A stretch of 51,846 bases of DNA from Bordetella parapertussis (GCA_943328975.2 CALQCC020000035.1:1-51846), one strand, 5' to 3'. Positions 32,482-41,044 are shown, counted from the stretch's first letter. The notes: generated from the sequence alone by a model not told the origin. Made by a program: numbers and translations.

Positions 32482-34087
32482 AGAACGGCTCCAAAAGATT
32501 TTATCCCAGACCGGCGTAACCAGCCGTCGCAAGGCCGAAGACATGATTCTTCAAGGCCGCGTGACGGTGAACGGCGAAGTCATCACTGAACTCGGCTCCA
32601 AAGCCGATCTCGAAACCGACCACATCAAAGTGGACGGCACGTTATTAAAAGCCCCGCGCACCCACGTCTACATCGCGCTTCACAAACCGCGCGAATGCGT
32701 CACCACCGTCTCCGATCCCGAAGGACGCCAGACCGTTATGCACCTGCTGCGCGGCGTGAAGGAACGCGTGTTCCCCGTCGGCCGGCTCGATTATTCCAGC
32801 GAAGGCCTGCTCCTACTCACCAATGACGGCGAGTTCGCGCACCGTATCACCGCGCCCGCCAGCCACGTTGTCAAAACGTATGTCGTAAAAGTGAACGGCA
32901 ATCTGACCGACGAACAAGTTACGGCGTTCGCCAACGGCATCCCGCTCCACGGCCGCCGCACCGCCCCCGCGCACATCAAACTCATCAAGACCGGCGAGAA
33001 TCCCTGGTATGAGGTCCGCCTCTCCGAAGGCCGCCAGAACCAGATCCGCATGATGTTCAAGCATTTCGGCAAGCTGGTGGAAAAGCTCCGCCGCGTGAAG
33101 ATCGGCTTCCTCGAACTCGACCTTGCCCCCGGCCGCTATCGGACTCTAACCGCTTCTGAGATCCAGAAGTTCCGCCATATCCTCAAACTCGACCAACCCG
33201 CGGAGAAGGCAGAGAAGAAGGACGCAGCTGAGCCCGATGCTGAGACCGAAGCAGTAGTGGCCAAGGTTCGCCCCGCTCGCTCTGCGAAACCGGCCCTCCT
33301 CATTCGGCGCCCCCGGCGCCTTGCCCCGCCTCCCGCCTCGGAGTCCAACGAAGCCCCCGAAGAATCCGCGCCCAGCCGTCCAACCCGTTCCGACCGGCCC
33401 AGCCGTCCCACGGGCCCCAGTCGCTTTGGCAGCCCGAGCCGCGGTGACCGTCCGAGCCGTCCCTCAGGCCCGCCACGCTTCGACAGAGGCGACCGTCCGT
33501 CCGGTCCGCCCCGTGGCGACAGACCCGACCGCGCTTCCGGACCACCCCGCGGTGACCGTCCGAGCCGTCCCTCAGGCCCACCTCGTTTCGACAGAGGCGA
33601 CCGTCCATCCGGCCCGCCCCGTGGCGACAGACCCGACCGCGCTTCCGGACCACCCCGCGGTGACCGTCCGAGCCGTCCTTCAGGCCCACCTCGTTTTGAC
33701 AGAGGCGACCGCCCGTCTGGTCCGCCCCGTGGCGACAGACCCGACCGCGCTTCCGGACCACCCCGCTCTGACCGTCCGAGCCGTCCCTCAGGCCCGCCAC
33801 GCTTCGACAGAGGCGACCGTCCGTCTGGTCCGCCCCGTGGCGACAGGCCCGACCGTGCTTCCGGACCACCCCGCGGTGACCGTCCGAGCCGTCCTTCAGG
33901 ACCGCCGCGCTTCGACAGAGGCGACCGCCCGTCTGGTCCGCCCCGCGGCGACAGACCTAGTCGCCCTTCGGGCCCGCCCCGTGGCGACAGACCCGAGCGT
34001 TCATCTGGTCCCAGCCGCTCCGGCGGACCGAAGCGTCCGTCCGGCCCCAGCCGTGGCGGCCCGCCCAGGGGCAAACCACGTGCTTGA
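32474..34087 (+). CDS. rluB: Pseudouridine synthase (RsuA/RluB family) with Arg/Pro/Gly repeat tail
   Basis: A 537-residue rRNA pseudouridine synthase. The N-terminal S4 RNA-binding domain (1-60) has RLQKILSQTGVTSRRKAEDM. The catalytic domain has GRLDYSSEGLLLLTNDG with the active Asp, then YEVRLSEGRQNQIRMMF and LRRVKIGFLEL. The core ends near residue 240. The remaining almost 300 residues are disordered: first Lys/Ala/Pro-rich, then at least four exact-length 36-residue repeats of the type GPPRFDRGDRPSGPPRGDRP, net positive. Similar RGD/Pro tails occur on some RluB and DEAD-box proteins and probably bind RNA. RluB rather than RsuA is a best guess from sequence alone. Confidence 0.88.
   Translation: MAEERLQKILSQTGVTSRRKAEDMILQGRVTVNGEVITELGSKADLETDHIKVDGTLLKAPRTHVYIALHKPRECVTTVSDPEGRQTVMHLLRGVKERVFPVGRLDYSSEGLLLLTNDGEFAHRITAPASHVVKTYVVKVNGNLTDEQVTAFANGIPLHGRRTAPAHIKLIKTGENPWYEVRLSEGRQNQIRMMFKHFGKLVEKLRRVKIGFLELDLAPGRYRTLTASEIQKFRHILKLDQPAEKAEKKDAAEPDAETEAVVAKVRPARSAKPALLIRRPRRLAPPPASESNEAPEESAPSRPTRSDRPSRPTGPSRFGSPSRGDRPSRPSGPPRFDRGDRPSGPPRGDRPDRASGPPRGDRPSRPSGPPRFDRGDRPSGPPRGDRPDRASGPPRGDRPSRPSGPPRFDRGDRPSGPPRGDRPDRASGPPRSDRPSRPSGPPRFDRGDRPSGPPRGDRPDRASGPPRGDRPSRPSGPPRFDRGDRPSGPPRGDRPSRPSGPPRGDRPERSSGPSRSGGPKRPSGPSRGGPPRGKPRA
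33467..33960 (+). repeat. 108-bp tandem minisatellite inside rluB
   Basis: Unit starts are at 33467, 33575, 33683, 33791 and 33899, exactly 108 bp apart, giving four full copies and a partial fifth. Copies differ mainly by silent third-position changes, plus one Gly-to-Ser change in the fourth junction. Because 108 is a multiple of three, other frames also stay open across it. Confidence 0.93.
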
Positions 34088-34526
34088 TTGGTTGCTAGGC
34101 GCACCCCTTGCCGTCGGAACTCCGGCGCCGGAATTTTCGGCGACGGACCAGGACGGCAAGCGCGTGACGCTAACTTCCCTGCGGGGTCGTAACGTAATTC
34201 TTGTGTTCTACCCAGCCGACGACACCGCCGTCTGCACCAAGCAGCTATGCGAGTTTCGCGATAGCTGGGCCGCGGTCGGTTCCAAGAACGCAGTCGTCTT
34301 CGGAGTCAACCCCGCGCAGCCTGCTCGACACGACAAGTTCCGCAAGAAGTACAATCTACCCTTCCCGCTGTTGTTCGACGAGAGCCAGAAGATCGCCCGC
34401 GCCTACAACAGCGCCTTCAGCTTCGCCCCTCGCCGCACCGTCTACTTGATTGGACCCGACGGCATCATTCGCTACGCCAGCCGTGGCAAGCCGCTGCCGA
34501 CCGAAGTCCTCGCCTCTGCCGCATGA
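34080..34526 (+). CDS. Thioredoxin-dependent peroxiredoxin, Bcp/PrxQ type
   Basis: A 148-residue peroxidase that reduces hydroperoxides. The AhpC/TSA fold has FYPADDTAVCTKQLCEFRD, with peroxidatic Cys52 and resolving Cys57 in the Cx4C spacing of the Bcp/PrxQ class. RTVYLIGPDGIIRY is the late strand. The start chosen is GTG 34080, which has AGGGG upstream and overlaps the rluB end by 8 bases. The frame itself is open much further upstream only because it runs through the rluB repeats. It overlaps thiE by 4 bases (ATGA). Confidence 0.88.
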   Translation: MLDWLLGAPLAVGTPAPEFSATDQDGKRVTLTSLRGRNVILVFYPADDTAVCTKQLCEFRDSWAAVGSKNAVVFGVNPAQPARHDKFRKKYNLPFPLLFDESQKIARAYNSAFSFAPRRTVYLIGPDGIIRYASRGKPLPTEVLASAA

Positions 34527-35146
34527 TCGTACCCGTTTTCTATCCGATTCTCGATACCGCTGCCGTGCTCGCGCGCGACCTGGATCCAGTCCACGCCGCG
34601 CAAGACATCATCGATGGCGGCGCACGCATCCTGCAATTCCGGCATAAAGGATTTCTTTCACGCCAGGCCTTCACCTGGCTCGAAGCCATCGCAGGCTTCA
34701 CGCGCCAAGCCGGAACCACCCTAGTCGTGAATGATCGAGCCGACCTCGCGCGCCTCTTCGGTGCCGCGCTCCACTTGGGTCAAGACGATCTACCCCCCGC
34801 AGCAGCCCGCATCGTCACTGGACCGCAGGCCATCCTCGGATTCTCCACGCACAACGAAGCGCAACTCCGCGCCTCTGCGAGCGAGCCAGTGGATTACGTT
34901 GCCATAGGCCCCATCTTCGGTACGTCCACGAAAGAGAATCCCGACGCGACCGTGGGATTAGAGGAACTCCGCCGTCTGCGCCCGCTCACGCAACGGCCGT
35001 TGGTAGCCATCGGTGGCATCACCCGAGCCACCGCCCTCAGCGTCCGTGAAGCTGGTGCCGATTCGCTAGCCATCGTAGCCGACCTCTTCCCCGAAGACGG
35101 CAACCTCCGCCGCCGCACCGAAGAGTGGATCCGATTACTCGCCTAA
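34523..35146 (+). CDS. thiE: Thiamine phosphate synthase
   Basis: A 207-residue TIM-barrel enzyme that joins the pyrimidine and thiazole phosphates to give thiamine phosphate. Motifs: ILQFRHKG, TTLVVNDRADLA, LHLGQDDLPPAAARI, VAIGPIFGTSTK with the phosphate-binding Thr-Lys, and VAIGGITRATAL. ATG 34523 overlaps the peroxiredoxin stop. Its stop overlaps the end of the convergent receptor gene by a few bases, with no terminator between. Confidence 0.93.
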   Translation: MIVPVFYPILDTAAVLARDLDPVHAAQDIIDGGARILQFRHKGFLSRQAFTWLEAIAGFTRQAGTTLVVNDRADLARLFGAALHLGQDDLPPAAARIVTGPQAILGFSTHNEAQLRASASEPVDYVAIGPIFGTSTKENPDATVGLEELRRLRPLTQRPLVAIGGITRATALSVREAGADSLAIVADLFPEDGNLRRRTEEWIRLLA

Positions 35147-37770
35147 AACTGCAACTGAAGTCGGAAGTGAAACACCCGTCCGCCGTTCAGCGTGTTCGTG
35201 ATCTTCCCAAACGTCGGACTCGATAACAAGAACACCGGCTGATCGAACTGCGGCGTATTGAAAAGGTTGACCGCCTCCGCGCGCAACTGCAGCGCCCAAT
35301 CCCGAGGCAACGCCCAGTTGCGTTCCACCGAAGAATTTACGTTCGTGATCTTGCCCCGCCGGAACGTGTTCCGTCCTAAGTTGCCCGTAGATTCCGCAGG
35401 CGTCAGGAAACCAAACGCCGAAGCCGGCAGCAACGCAGTAGCAGTATCCGGATTCCCAATCGTCCGCCCCAACACACGCGGATCGAGAACATTCGGACGA
35501 TCACTATTCTGCCCATCCACATTGCCGAACCCCGGACCATCCGAGCCCGTCTCCAACGTGAACGGTGTCCCGCTCTTCAGCAGCCACACTCCGTTCATGC
35601 TCCACCGCCCCACCACCGCCCGAGCCCAACGCTCTCCCAACTGCGGCGTCTGGTAGCTCGCGCGCAGCAGGAATGCATGCGGCTGATCGAAGCTCGCTAG
35701 GCCCTTCATGGAATCGTGCACGAAGAACTCGGCCGGAGCCCGCCCCTGCCGCGTATTCGGACCCGCCACCGTGCTGGTGTAATCCGTCCCGTAGTCGATA
35801 CCCTTGCTGAACCAATACGACACCTCGCCGCTGAACCCGTGCGCCGATGGCACCGTCACCGTGACGCGCGCCGCATCGAAGTAACTCTTCGATCCGTTAT
35901 GAATGCGGAACACGTCGAACTTCGTCTGATCCGCCCGCCGAGCGTTCACCGTTGCCGGCGTGATCTGGCTAATGTCCGCCACCTTGCCGCCACGATTGTT
36001 GTACAGCGTTTCAAATAGACGATGCGCGCGGCTGCCGACGTAGCCCACCTGCAACTGCATCCCTCGCGTGCTGCGCCATTCCCAGCTTGCGTTGTACGTG
36101 TGTTCGTACGGCAGCCCCAAGTTGTCCGCCAGTTGATAGTAAGCAGAACGGAACCCCGGAGCCAGATCCTTAATCGTCAACCCATTCAGAGGATTCAAGA
36201 GATTCGGAGTGTTCACCGTCACGCGCGCCGCGTTCGGCAAGTTCATGCGAATCTGCCCAAACGTCGCCACGAACATCTGCCCGTAGTCCATCGCATAGGC
36301 ACTACGCAGCACGCCCCATTTACCCGGCAAGCGATACGACAACGCGAACCGTGGAGCCAGCGCGCCGCAGCTGCAACCGAACGGCATTGTCTCCCGGTTG
36401 TTCACTTCCGTCGGCTTCAGCAGCGGCTCATAGCGCAGCCCGATCTGCATGTTCAGCCGGCTCGTGATACGCCAGGAATCATCGACATATCCGATGAGCT
36501 TCCAGGTCCGGTACCCGCGATACGTATCCCCCAAAAGTTGATTGAAGCTACTGGCCAACCCTTTGCGTAGATTGGTCACCGCATCATTGCCGAACGCATT
36601 CTGGAACGTAAAGACGGGGCGTAACGCATCTTGCTCCAGGCTGTTCATCTGCGTACGCATGACTTCCCCGCCCGCGTGCCAACGATGGTTCCCGTACGAT
36701 CCTTCCAGCGCCGCGGCCTCGCGGAATAGATTCTGCGTCCGCAGCACAGGCACGTCCGTATCATTCCCCAGCGTCTGAATCACGTTCGTCACATTCACGC
36801 GCGTTGAGGGCGAAGTTGCATCCGGACGAATGGACGTCGTCGTACGATCGAACGAAGTCGAGAACGTCGCCAGCAACGTCGGACTAAACACGTGCCGCCA
36901 AGTCGCGGTCGCGCGATGGTTGTGAAGATCCGAATCCGGATTCTGCCCCGCCACCAACTGAAATGCCTTCACATGTTGCGCCGTAACTTGATACCGCAAC
37001 GCCAACGAATCATTCTTCCCCACAGGCGCATCCACTCGACCGCCCAGAGCATTGGTATCGATTCGCTGCGGAGCGTTCGTATTCAGCGCTCGCGCATCCA
37101 ACTCGGGCAAGTTTGGCGCCAGCGTCGGATACCCGGCCAGCCAACTCGCCACCAGACTATACGTGCGAGGATCCGTCGTCAGCGGCGTGCGCTCATCCGC
37201 GCGCGGCACCAGCACGTTGCCGTTCACCATCCCGCGCGATTTCTGCTGATTGCCATCCAGCGACAAGTTAATGTTGCGCCACAACGGACTGCTCAGGCGG
37301 AACCCGTATTCGTTCTCACGCGCAGGCAACACTCCGCCCACTTGAAAAAACGACCGCGCACTGGTCACGCTGTTCTGGTGGTTCTCCCAGAACGTCCCAT
37401 GTACGCGCCGTCCGCCATTCGCGCCCCCAGGCAAATGCAGCGGAGCATCCGGACTCCGCCCATATTCGCTCGCGAAATAATTTCGATCCGCCTGGAACTC
37501 GCGGACAAGTGTGGCCGTCGCTCCAATCCGGCGCGACAACTCGCGCTCTGTGTTGGTATCGATCGGATTAATGCGAACGTTTTCGTTACGCTGACTTTCG
37601 CCGGTTGCGGTGTTGGTTTGGCCTGCAAGGTTTAACTGCGTGCGCTGTTCGCCAGCCGCCGGAGTGGAAGCTTCCGCCTTCGTGGGAGCAGCCGGAGGGG
37701 GAGTTTGACCCCACGCATTGAAGGACACCAAAACCAGCAGCCCAGCGAGACGGGCTTGCTGTTGAGACAC
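35143..37770 (-). CDS. TonB-dependent receptor-like outer-membrane protein (Oar-like barrel)
   Basis: An 875-residue outer-membrane protein. A signal peptide (RLAGLLVLVSFNAWGQ) is followed by a Pro/Ala linker and a barrel with the late Oar-type pattern (LQLRAEAVNLFNTPQFDQP), ending in Phe (FHFRLQLQF). Unlike the receptor at 45389-48625, it lacks the carboxypeptidase-regulatory-like N-terminal domain, and I see no clear TonB box or complete plug. It may therefore be a reduced receptor or a plug variant. GTG 37770 overlaps the stop of the preceding gene by one base. The unusual motif GCSCGALAP near the middle could form a disulfide. It is last in a five-gene minus-strand run; its ligand is unknown. 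Confidence 0.82.
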   Translation of the reverse strand: MSQQQARLAGLLVLVSFNAWGQTPPPAAPTKAEASTPAAGEQRTQLNLAGQTNTATGESQRNENVRINPIDTNTERELSRRIGATATLVREFQADRNYFASEYGRSPDAPLHLPGGANGGRRVHGTFWENHQNSVTSARSFFQVGGVLPARENEYGFRLSSPLWRNINLSLDGNQQKSRGMVNGNVLVPRADERTPLTTDPRTYSLVASWLAGYPTLAPNLPELDARALNTNAPQRIDTNALGGRVDAPVGKNDSLALRYQVTAQHVKAFQLVAGQNPDSDLHNHRATATWRHVFSPTLLATFSTSFDRTTTSIRPDATSPSTRVNVTNVIQTLGNDTDVPVLRTQNLFREAAALEGSYGNHRWHAGGEVMRTQMNSLEQDALRPVFTFQNAFGNDAVTNLRKGLASSFNQLLGDTYRGYRTWKLIGYVDDSWRITSRLNMQIGLRYEPLLKPTEVNNRETMPFGCSCGALAPRFALSYRLPGKWGVLRSAYAMDYGQMFVATFGQIRMNLPNAARVTVNTPNLLNPLNGLTIKDLAPGFRSAYYQLADNLGLPYEHTYNASWEWRSTRGMQLQVGYVGSRAHRLFETLYNNRGGKVADISQITPATVNARRADQTKFDVFRIHNGSKSYFDAARVTVTVPSAHGFSGEVSYWFSKGIDYGTDYTSTVAGPNTRQGRAPAEFFVHDSMKGLASFDQPHAFLLRASYQTPQLGERWARAVVGRWSMNGVWLLKSGTPFTLETGSDGPGFGNVDGQNSDRPNVLDPRVLGRTIGNPDTATALLPASAFGFLTPAESTGNLGRNTFRRGKITNVNSSVERNWALPRDWALQLRAEAVNLFNTPQFDQPVFLLSSPTFGKITNTLNGGRVFHFRLQLQF

Positions 37771-38627
37771 TAATTCAGTCTAGCATTTGCAGGCGCAAAC
37801 ACGACCAAACTGCTCCCCACCGAACGTCCCTGCGCACCCTCCGGAGGCGCGTTCAACAGCCGAGCAATATGCGTCTCCGGGTCTTCCATCGCCAAACTGG
37901 TCGACCCGCCACCGTCCAGATTCAACGCATCCCACACCGCGTAGTTCGCAATCAAGAACTCCGCCGCTTCACCCACCGTCGCGCGATCCACCACGAGGAG
38001 GATCAACCTCCGCGCATCGCGCGTGAGCCCGATCACCGTGCGCGCATTCACGCGCTCATACCAGGAATCCGCGTTCGAGTAGTTATTGGGGCCGCCCGGC
38101 GTGAGCCCAGCGTCGCCATAAACCGGAATCGTCTTCACGCCCGCCGTAACAATCTGCGCCGATCCCGAGACCGCATTGAACAACTCCCCTACGTCGCCCT
38201 GCTTCACGATCCGCGCACGATTCGCAGCGTCGATATTGAGCCCAGCAGCATTCGCCAGCAGAGCATAAGATTGCGCAGGCGTCTCGAAATCGGAAAAGAC
38301 ATTTCCATCGGAAGCCGCCAGACCGACCAGGAACACGTCCCTCTCTTCAGAAGGATAAGGCACAAAGAAATGAGCATTGATCGCCACCTGCGCATGCTCT
38401 TCACGCAGAAACTCCAGCGTTGTCTGCCGTATCGTCTCGCGCGTCCCACCCGGAGGACTCACATGAAAGCGAAGTCCCGGCTGCGCCAAATCGATCACCA
38501 CCACATGCGCATCCGCGTTACGCGAGCCCACTTCCATATGATGAACATGAGTGACCCCGGCAAACGGAGCCTCCGTGACCGTCTCCGCCCGAGCCGCCAG
38601 CGCGAGCACCAAGAGCAGCCGCGTCAC
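37770..38627 (-). CDS. Phosphodiester glycosidase (NAGPA-domain) family secreted protein
   Basis: A 285-residue protein with a short signal peptide (LLLVLALAARAETV) and a NAGPA-like domain. Seen: DAHVVVIDLAQPGLRFHVSP, then EHAQVAINAHFF, then RTVIGLTRDARRLILLVVD and the conserved WDALNLDGGGSTSLAM. The family cleaves N-acetylglucosamine-1-phosphodiester or related envelope glycan bonds. The frame is open back to 38813 across mtgA; GTG 38627 overlaps the mtgA stop (GTGA) and gives a normal signal peptide. GTG 38630 is an equal alternative. Together with mtgA it suggests cell-wall glycan work. Confidence 0.86.
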   Translation of the reverse strand: MTRLLLVLALAARAETVTEAPFAGVTHVHHMEVGSRNADAHVVVIDLAQPGLRFHVSPPGGTRETIRQTTLEFLREEHAQVAINAHFFVPYPSEERDVFLVGLAASDGNVFSDFETPAQSYALLANAAGLNIDAANRARIVKQGDVGELFNAVSGSAQIVTAGVKTIPVYGDAGLTPGGPNNYSNADSWYERVNARTVIGLTRDARRLILLVVDRATVGEAAEFLIANYAVWDALNLDGGGSTSLAMEDPETHIARLLNAPPEGAQGRSVGSSLVVFAPANARLN

Positions 38628-39316
38628 CACCCCAGTTGGTCCATCCGACCCTCGATGATCCCGCTGTACCGGTTCATCGCCGCTGGACGCCGACGCCGAG
38701 GACTCGGCAGACACGCCGCCAACCTGGACGATTGATCGCGTGTCAACCGCGCCGCATGCGACCCGTAGTGATACGCCGCCGCAGCCTCCGCGCCCCACAC
38801 CCCCGGCCCCCACTCGACGATGTTCAAGTACAACTCCAACACACGCCGCCGACCGAGGATCAGACTCGCCATCGGAGCCAGCGTGTATTCGAACACCTTC
38901 CGCGCCGGATTCCGATGCGTCGTGAAGAACAAATTCTTCACCAACTGCTGCGTAATTGTCGAAGCCCCACGAGGAATCTCACCCTCTTCCAGACTCTCCT
39001 GCATCACCAACTCGACCTGCTGCCAGTCGATGCCGTAGGTCTGATAGAAACGACCGTCCTCAGCCGCAATCACTGCATGTTGTAGGTGTGGCGAGATCTT
39101 TTCCAAGGGCACAAAGGCGGACCGCTTGTGATACTCAGTCCACGAAATCCACGACTCCACGCGCCGTTGGATTTGAACACCCGTAGTGATGGGATTGATA
39201 AACCGCAGGCCCACCAGCGCCACCGCCCACAGCGCATGCAGCCCGACCAATAGCAGAATCGGAACCCGAATCCACCAGGGGATTCGACGCCCCGATTTGC
39301 GACCGCGTTTAGTCAC
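38624..39316 (-). CDS. mtgA: Monofunctional biosynthetic peptidoglycan transglycosylase
   Basis: A 230-residue GT51 enzyme that polymerises lipid II into glycan strands without a transpeptidase domain. The N-terminal membrane anchor is at about 15-38 (VPILLLVGLHALWAVALVG). GT51 motifs: AVIAAEDGRFYQTYGID with the catalytic Glu, RGASTITQQLVKNLFF, RKVFEYTLAPMASLILGRRR and LELYLNIVEWGPGVWG. The length is typical. It overlaps the FmdB gene by 8 bases and the glycosidase gene by 4. Confidence 0.94.
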   Translation of the reverse strand: MTKRGRKSGRRIPWWIRVPILLLVGLHALWAVALVGLRFINPITTGVQIQRRVESWISWTEYHKRSAFVPLEKISPHLQHAVIAAEDGRFYQTYGIDWQQVELVMQESLEEGEIPRGASTITQQLVKNLFFTTHRNPARKVFEYTLAPMASLILGRRRVLELYLNIVEWGPGVWGAEAAAAYHYGSHAARLTRDQSSRLAACLPSPRRRRPAAMNRYSGIIEGRMDQLGW

Positions 39317-39644
39317 TCTTGGTGGTGGTCGCGGCCGGTGCCGCAGGTGCCGCTGGTTTGGATTCGGTCTTGGTTTCAGCTGGTTTGGAATCCGATTTCG
39401 ATTCCGTGGGCTTCGCGTCTGAGCTCGAGCTCGATTCGCTCTTGATCGCCCCGCCGTGGGACCCGCCCTTGCCGTAGTCGGTCACGTACCAGCCGCTCCC
39501 CTTGAAGGAAAACGCCGGCGCGGACATCAATTTTACCACCGCACCACCACAGTCTTCGTGCACCGTCACCGGCTCATCGGAGAACTTCTGGCGTACTTCA
39601 AAAACCTTCTCACACTTGGAACACTGATATTCGTACAGAGGCAT
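39309..39644 (-). CDS. FmdB-family zinc-ribbon protein
   Basis: A 111-residue protein with the FmdB/CxxC putative regulatory domain: MPLYEYQCSKCEKVFEVRQ, then LMSAPAFSFKGSGWYVTDYG. The first zinc knuckle is CSKC; the second is HEDCGG, with His where most members have Cys, still a possible ligand. The tail is low-complexity Ser/Lys/Glu/Thr/Pro/Ala. The function of the family is not established. It lies 18 bases after the S41-like gene and overlaps mtgA. Confidence 0.87.
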   Translation of the reverse strand: MPLYEYQCSKCEKVFEVRQKFSDEPVTVHEDCGGAVVKLMSAPAFSFKGSGWYVTDYGKGGSHGGAIKSESSSSSDAKPTESKSDSKPAETKTESKPAAPAAPAATTTKSD

Positions 39645-39662
39645 GAATGATATTTTCGAAAC

Positions 39663-40898
39663 CTATTTCACAACCGTTGGCGGCGACGTAACTAACGGCG
39701 GCAGTGCCTTCGGATCAAGTCCGCGATTGTAGATCAAATCCGTAGTCGACTTCACCGGAGCAGCAGCCGGAGCTTCGCCCTCCACTGGAGCCGGGGGGTC
39801 GTACTGCGCCTGCAACACGCTCGGTGTCACACGGGTCTCCTGAATCGCCTTGCCGCTCGGAGCATAATACTTCGCCACCGCCAGGATCACAGCGCCGCCA
39901 TCCGGCAAAGCTACCGCCCGACGAATCGCCGCATCGCCGAACGTGGGCTCGCCCACCAAGGTCGCGCGCTTCGATTCCTGCAACGCCGCAGCAGCCACTT
40001 CGGCCGCGCCCACCGTGCCACGATTCGTCAACACAACCAACGGCAACTTAGTAACTGCCTTGGACGCCACAGCCGTGCTATCCGTCCGGCGAACCTTCTG
40101 TCCCTGCGAGTACGTGATCAGCCCGCTATCCATGAAGAGGTTCGCCACAGCAATGCCTTCTTCCACCGGACCCAGCGCACACCACCGCAAATCGAGCATC
40201 AGCTTCTTCGCGCCCTGCTTCTGCAAATCTTGAATCTTCTGGGCGATCTCTTTCGAACGCCCTTCGAGCAACGCGCCCACCGTAATCACGCCCACCGCGT
40301 CCGGACCCTTGTCGGTAACCAACTTCGCCGTCACCGCCGGATACGCCAGCGGAGCCCGCGTCAAGTTCAGCGTCTGCGGATCGGCTTGCCGTGCGGTCAA
40401 CACGCTCAACTCGACCTTAGTTCCTGGATCGCCCTGCAACAGCAGTTCCGCCGAAGCCACCGGCATGTCCCGCGTAGAAATCTTGTTGATCGATTCGATC
40501 ACGTCACCCGTGGTCAATCCCGCGCCATCCGCAGCCGACCCCGGCAGCGCATCCACAATCCGGATGTACCCAGGCCCGCGCGATATCGTCAACCCCAGGT
40601 CCGCTTTACCCTTGCCGTGCTCCGCCTGATACTGCTTGTACTGCGCGGCGTTCAAGTAACTCGCAAACGGGTCCAACGACTCCAGGAGCCCATTCACAGC
40701 GCCCATCGTCACTGCCTTCAGATCCGGCTCTTCGACATACTCGAGCTTGATCTTCGTCAGGACGTCGCTAAATACTCCCAGTTGCGTGTACGGAGAATCG
40801 TCAGGCGTCGCGCTCCGCACAGCCATGGTCCCGAACAACAGGATGCCGACAATGCAGGTCGATCCAGCCACTACAGCGTAATGGAAACGGCGGTTCAT
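39663..40898 (-). CDS. S41 peptidase homologue lacking catalytic residues (pseudoprotease)
   Basis: A 411-residue protein with an N-terminal hydrophobic segment (VVAGSTCIVGILLFGTMAV), a PDZ domain (about 100-180, GSAADGAGLTTGDVIESI) and an S41 fold. Compared with the intact copy at 1779-3395, the catalytic Ser is Gly297 (TVGAAEV against TASAAEI) and the Lys is Asp322 (FGDAAIR against FGKGLVQ). The 25-residue spacing is preserved. The LRGNPGG motif has become LRWCALGPVEEG. The frame is intact and a good RBS (GAGG) precedes ATG 40898, so it is maintained rather than decaying. It is probably a periplasmic binding or scaffold protein heading the fmdB-mtgA-glycosidase-receptor run. Confidence 0.88.
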   Translation of the reverse strand: MNRRFHYAVVAGSTCIVGILLFGTMAVRSATPDDSPYTQLGVFSDVLTKIKLEYVEEPDLKAVTMGAVNGLLESLDPFASYLNAAQYKQYQAEHGKGKADLGLTISRGPGYIRIVDALPGSAADGAGLTTGDVIESINKISTRDMPVASAELLLQGDPGTKVELSVLTARQADPQTLNLTRAPLAYPAVTAKLVTDKGPDAVGVITVGALLEGRSKEIAQKIQDLQKQGAKKLMLDLRWCALGPVEEGIAVANLFMDSGLITYSQGQKVRRTDSTAVASKAVTKLPLVVLTNRGTVGAAEVAAAALQESKRATLVGEPTFGDAAIRRAVALPDGGAVILAVAKYYAPSGKAIQETRVTPSVLQAQYDPPAPVEGEAPAAAPVKSTTDLIYNRGLDPKALPPLVTSPPTVVK

Positions 40899-41044
40899 AG
40901 AGCCTCTAGCTTGAGGATAACAGGCTTCGGCAAGGGTGGGGGAGCGATGTGGTTGAACGCTTCAGAAATCCGCATCCCTTGAATCCCCCCTCCCTTCCGC
41001 GAGACAATGTAACTCAATCCCTACCAGCCCCGTCAGAGGAGAAT

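Noticed and set aside
33467-33960. CRISPR-like appearance of regularly spaced repeats
   Set aside because: Repeats are contiguous 108-bp coding units without unique spacers, in frame with rluB.
33321-34079. Upstream extension of the peroxiredoxin frame
   Set aside because: It is the +1 frame of the rluB repeats. The peroxiredoxin family length and the AGGGG site place the start at 34080.
33136-34104. Minus-strand open frame of 322 codons across the rluB repeats
   Set aside because: It is open because the 108-bp repeat unit contains no stop in this frame. The product is a translation of the repeat in another frame.
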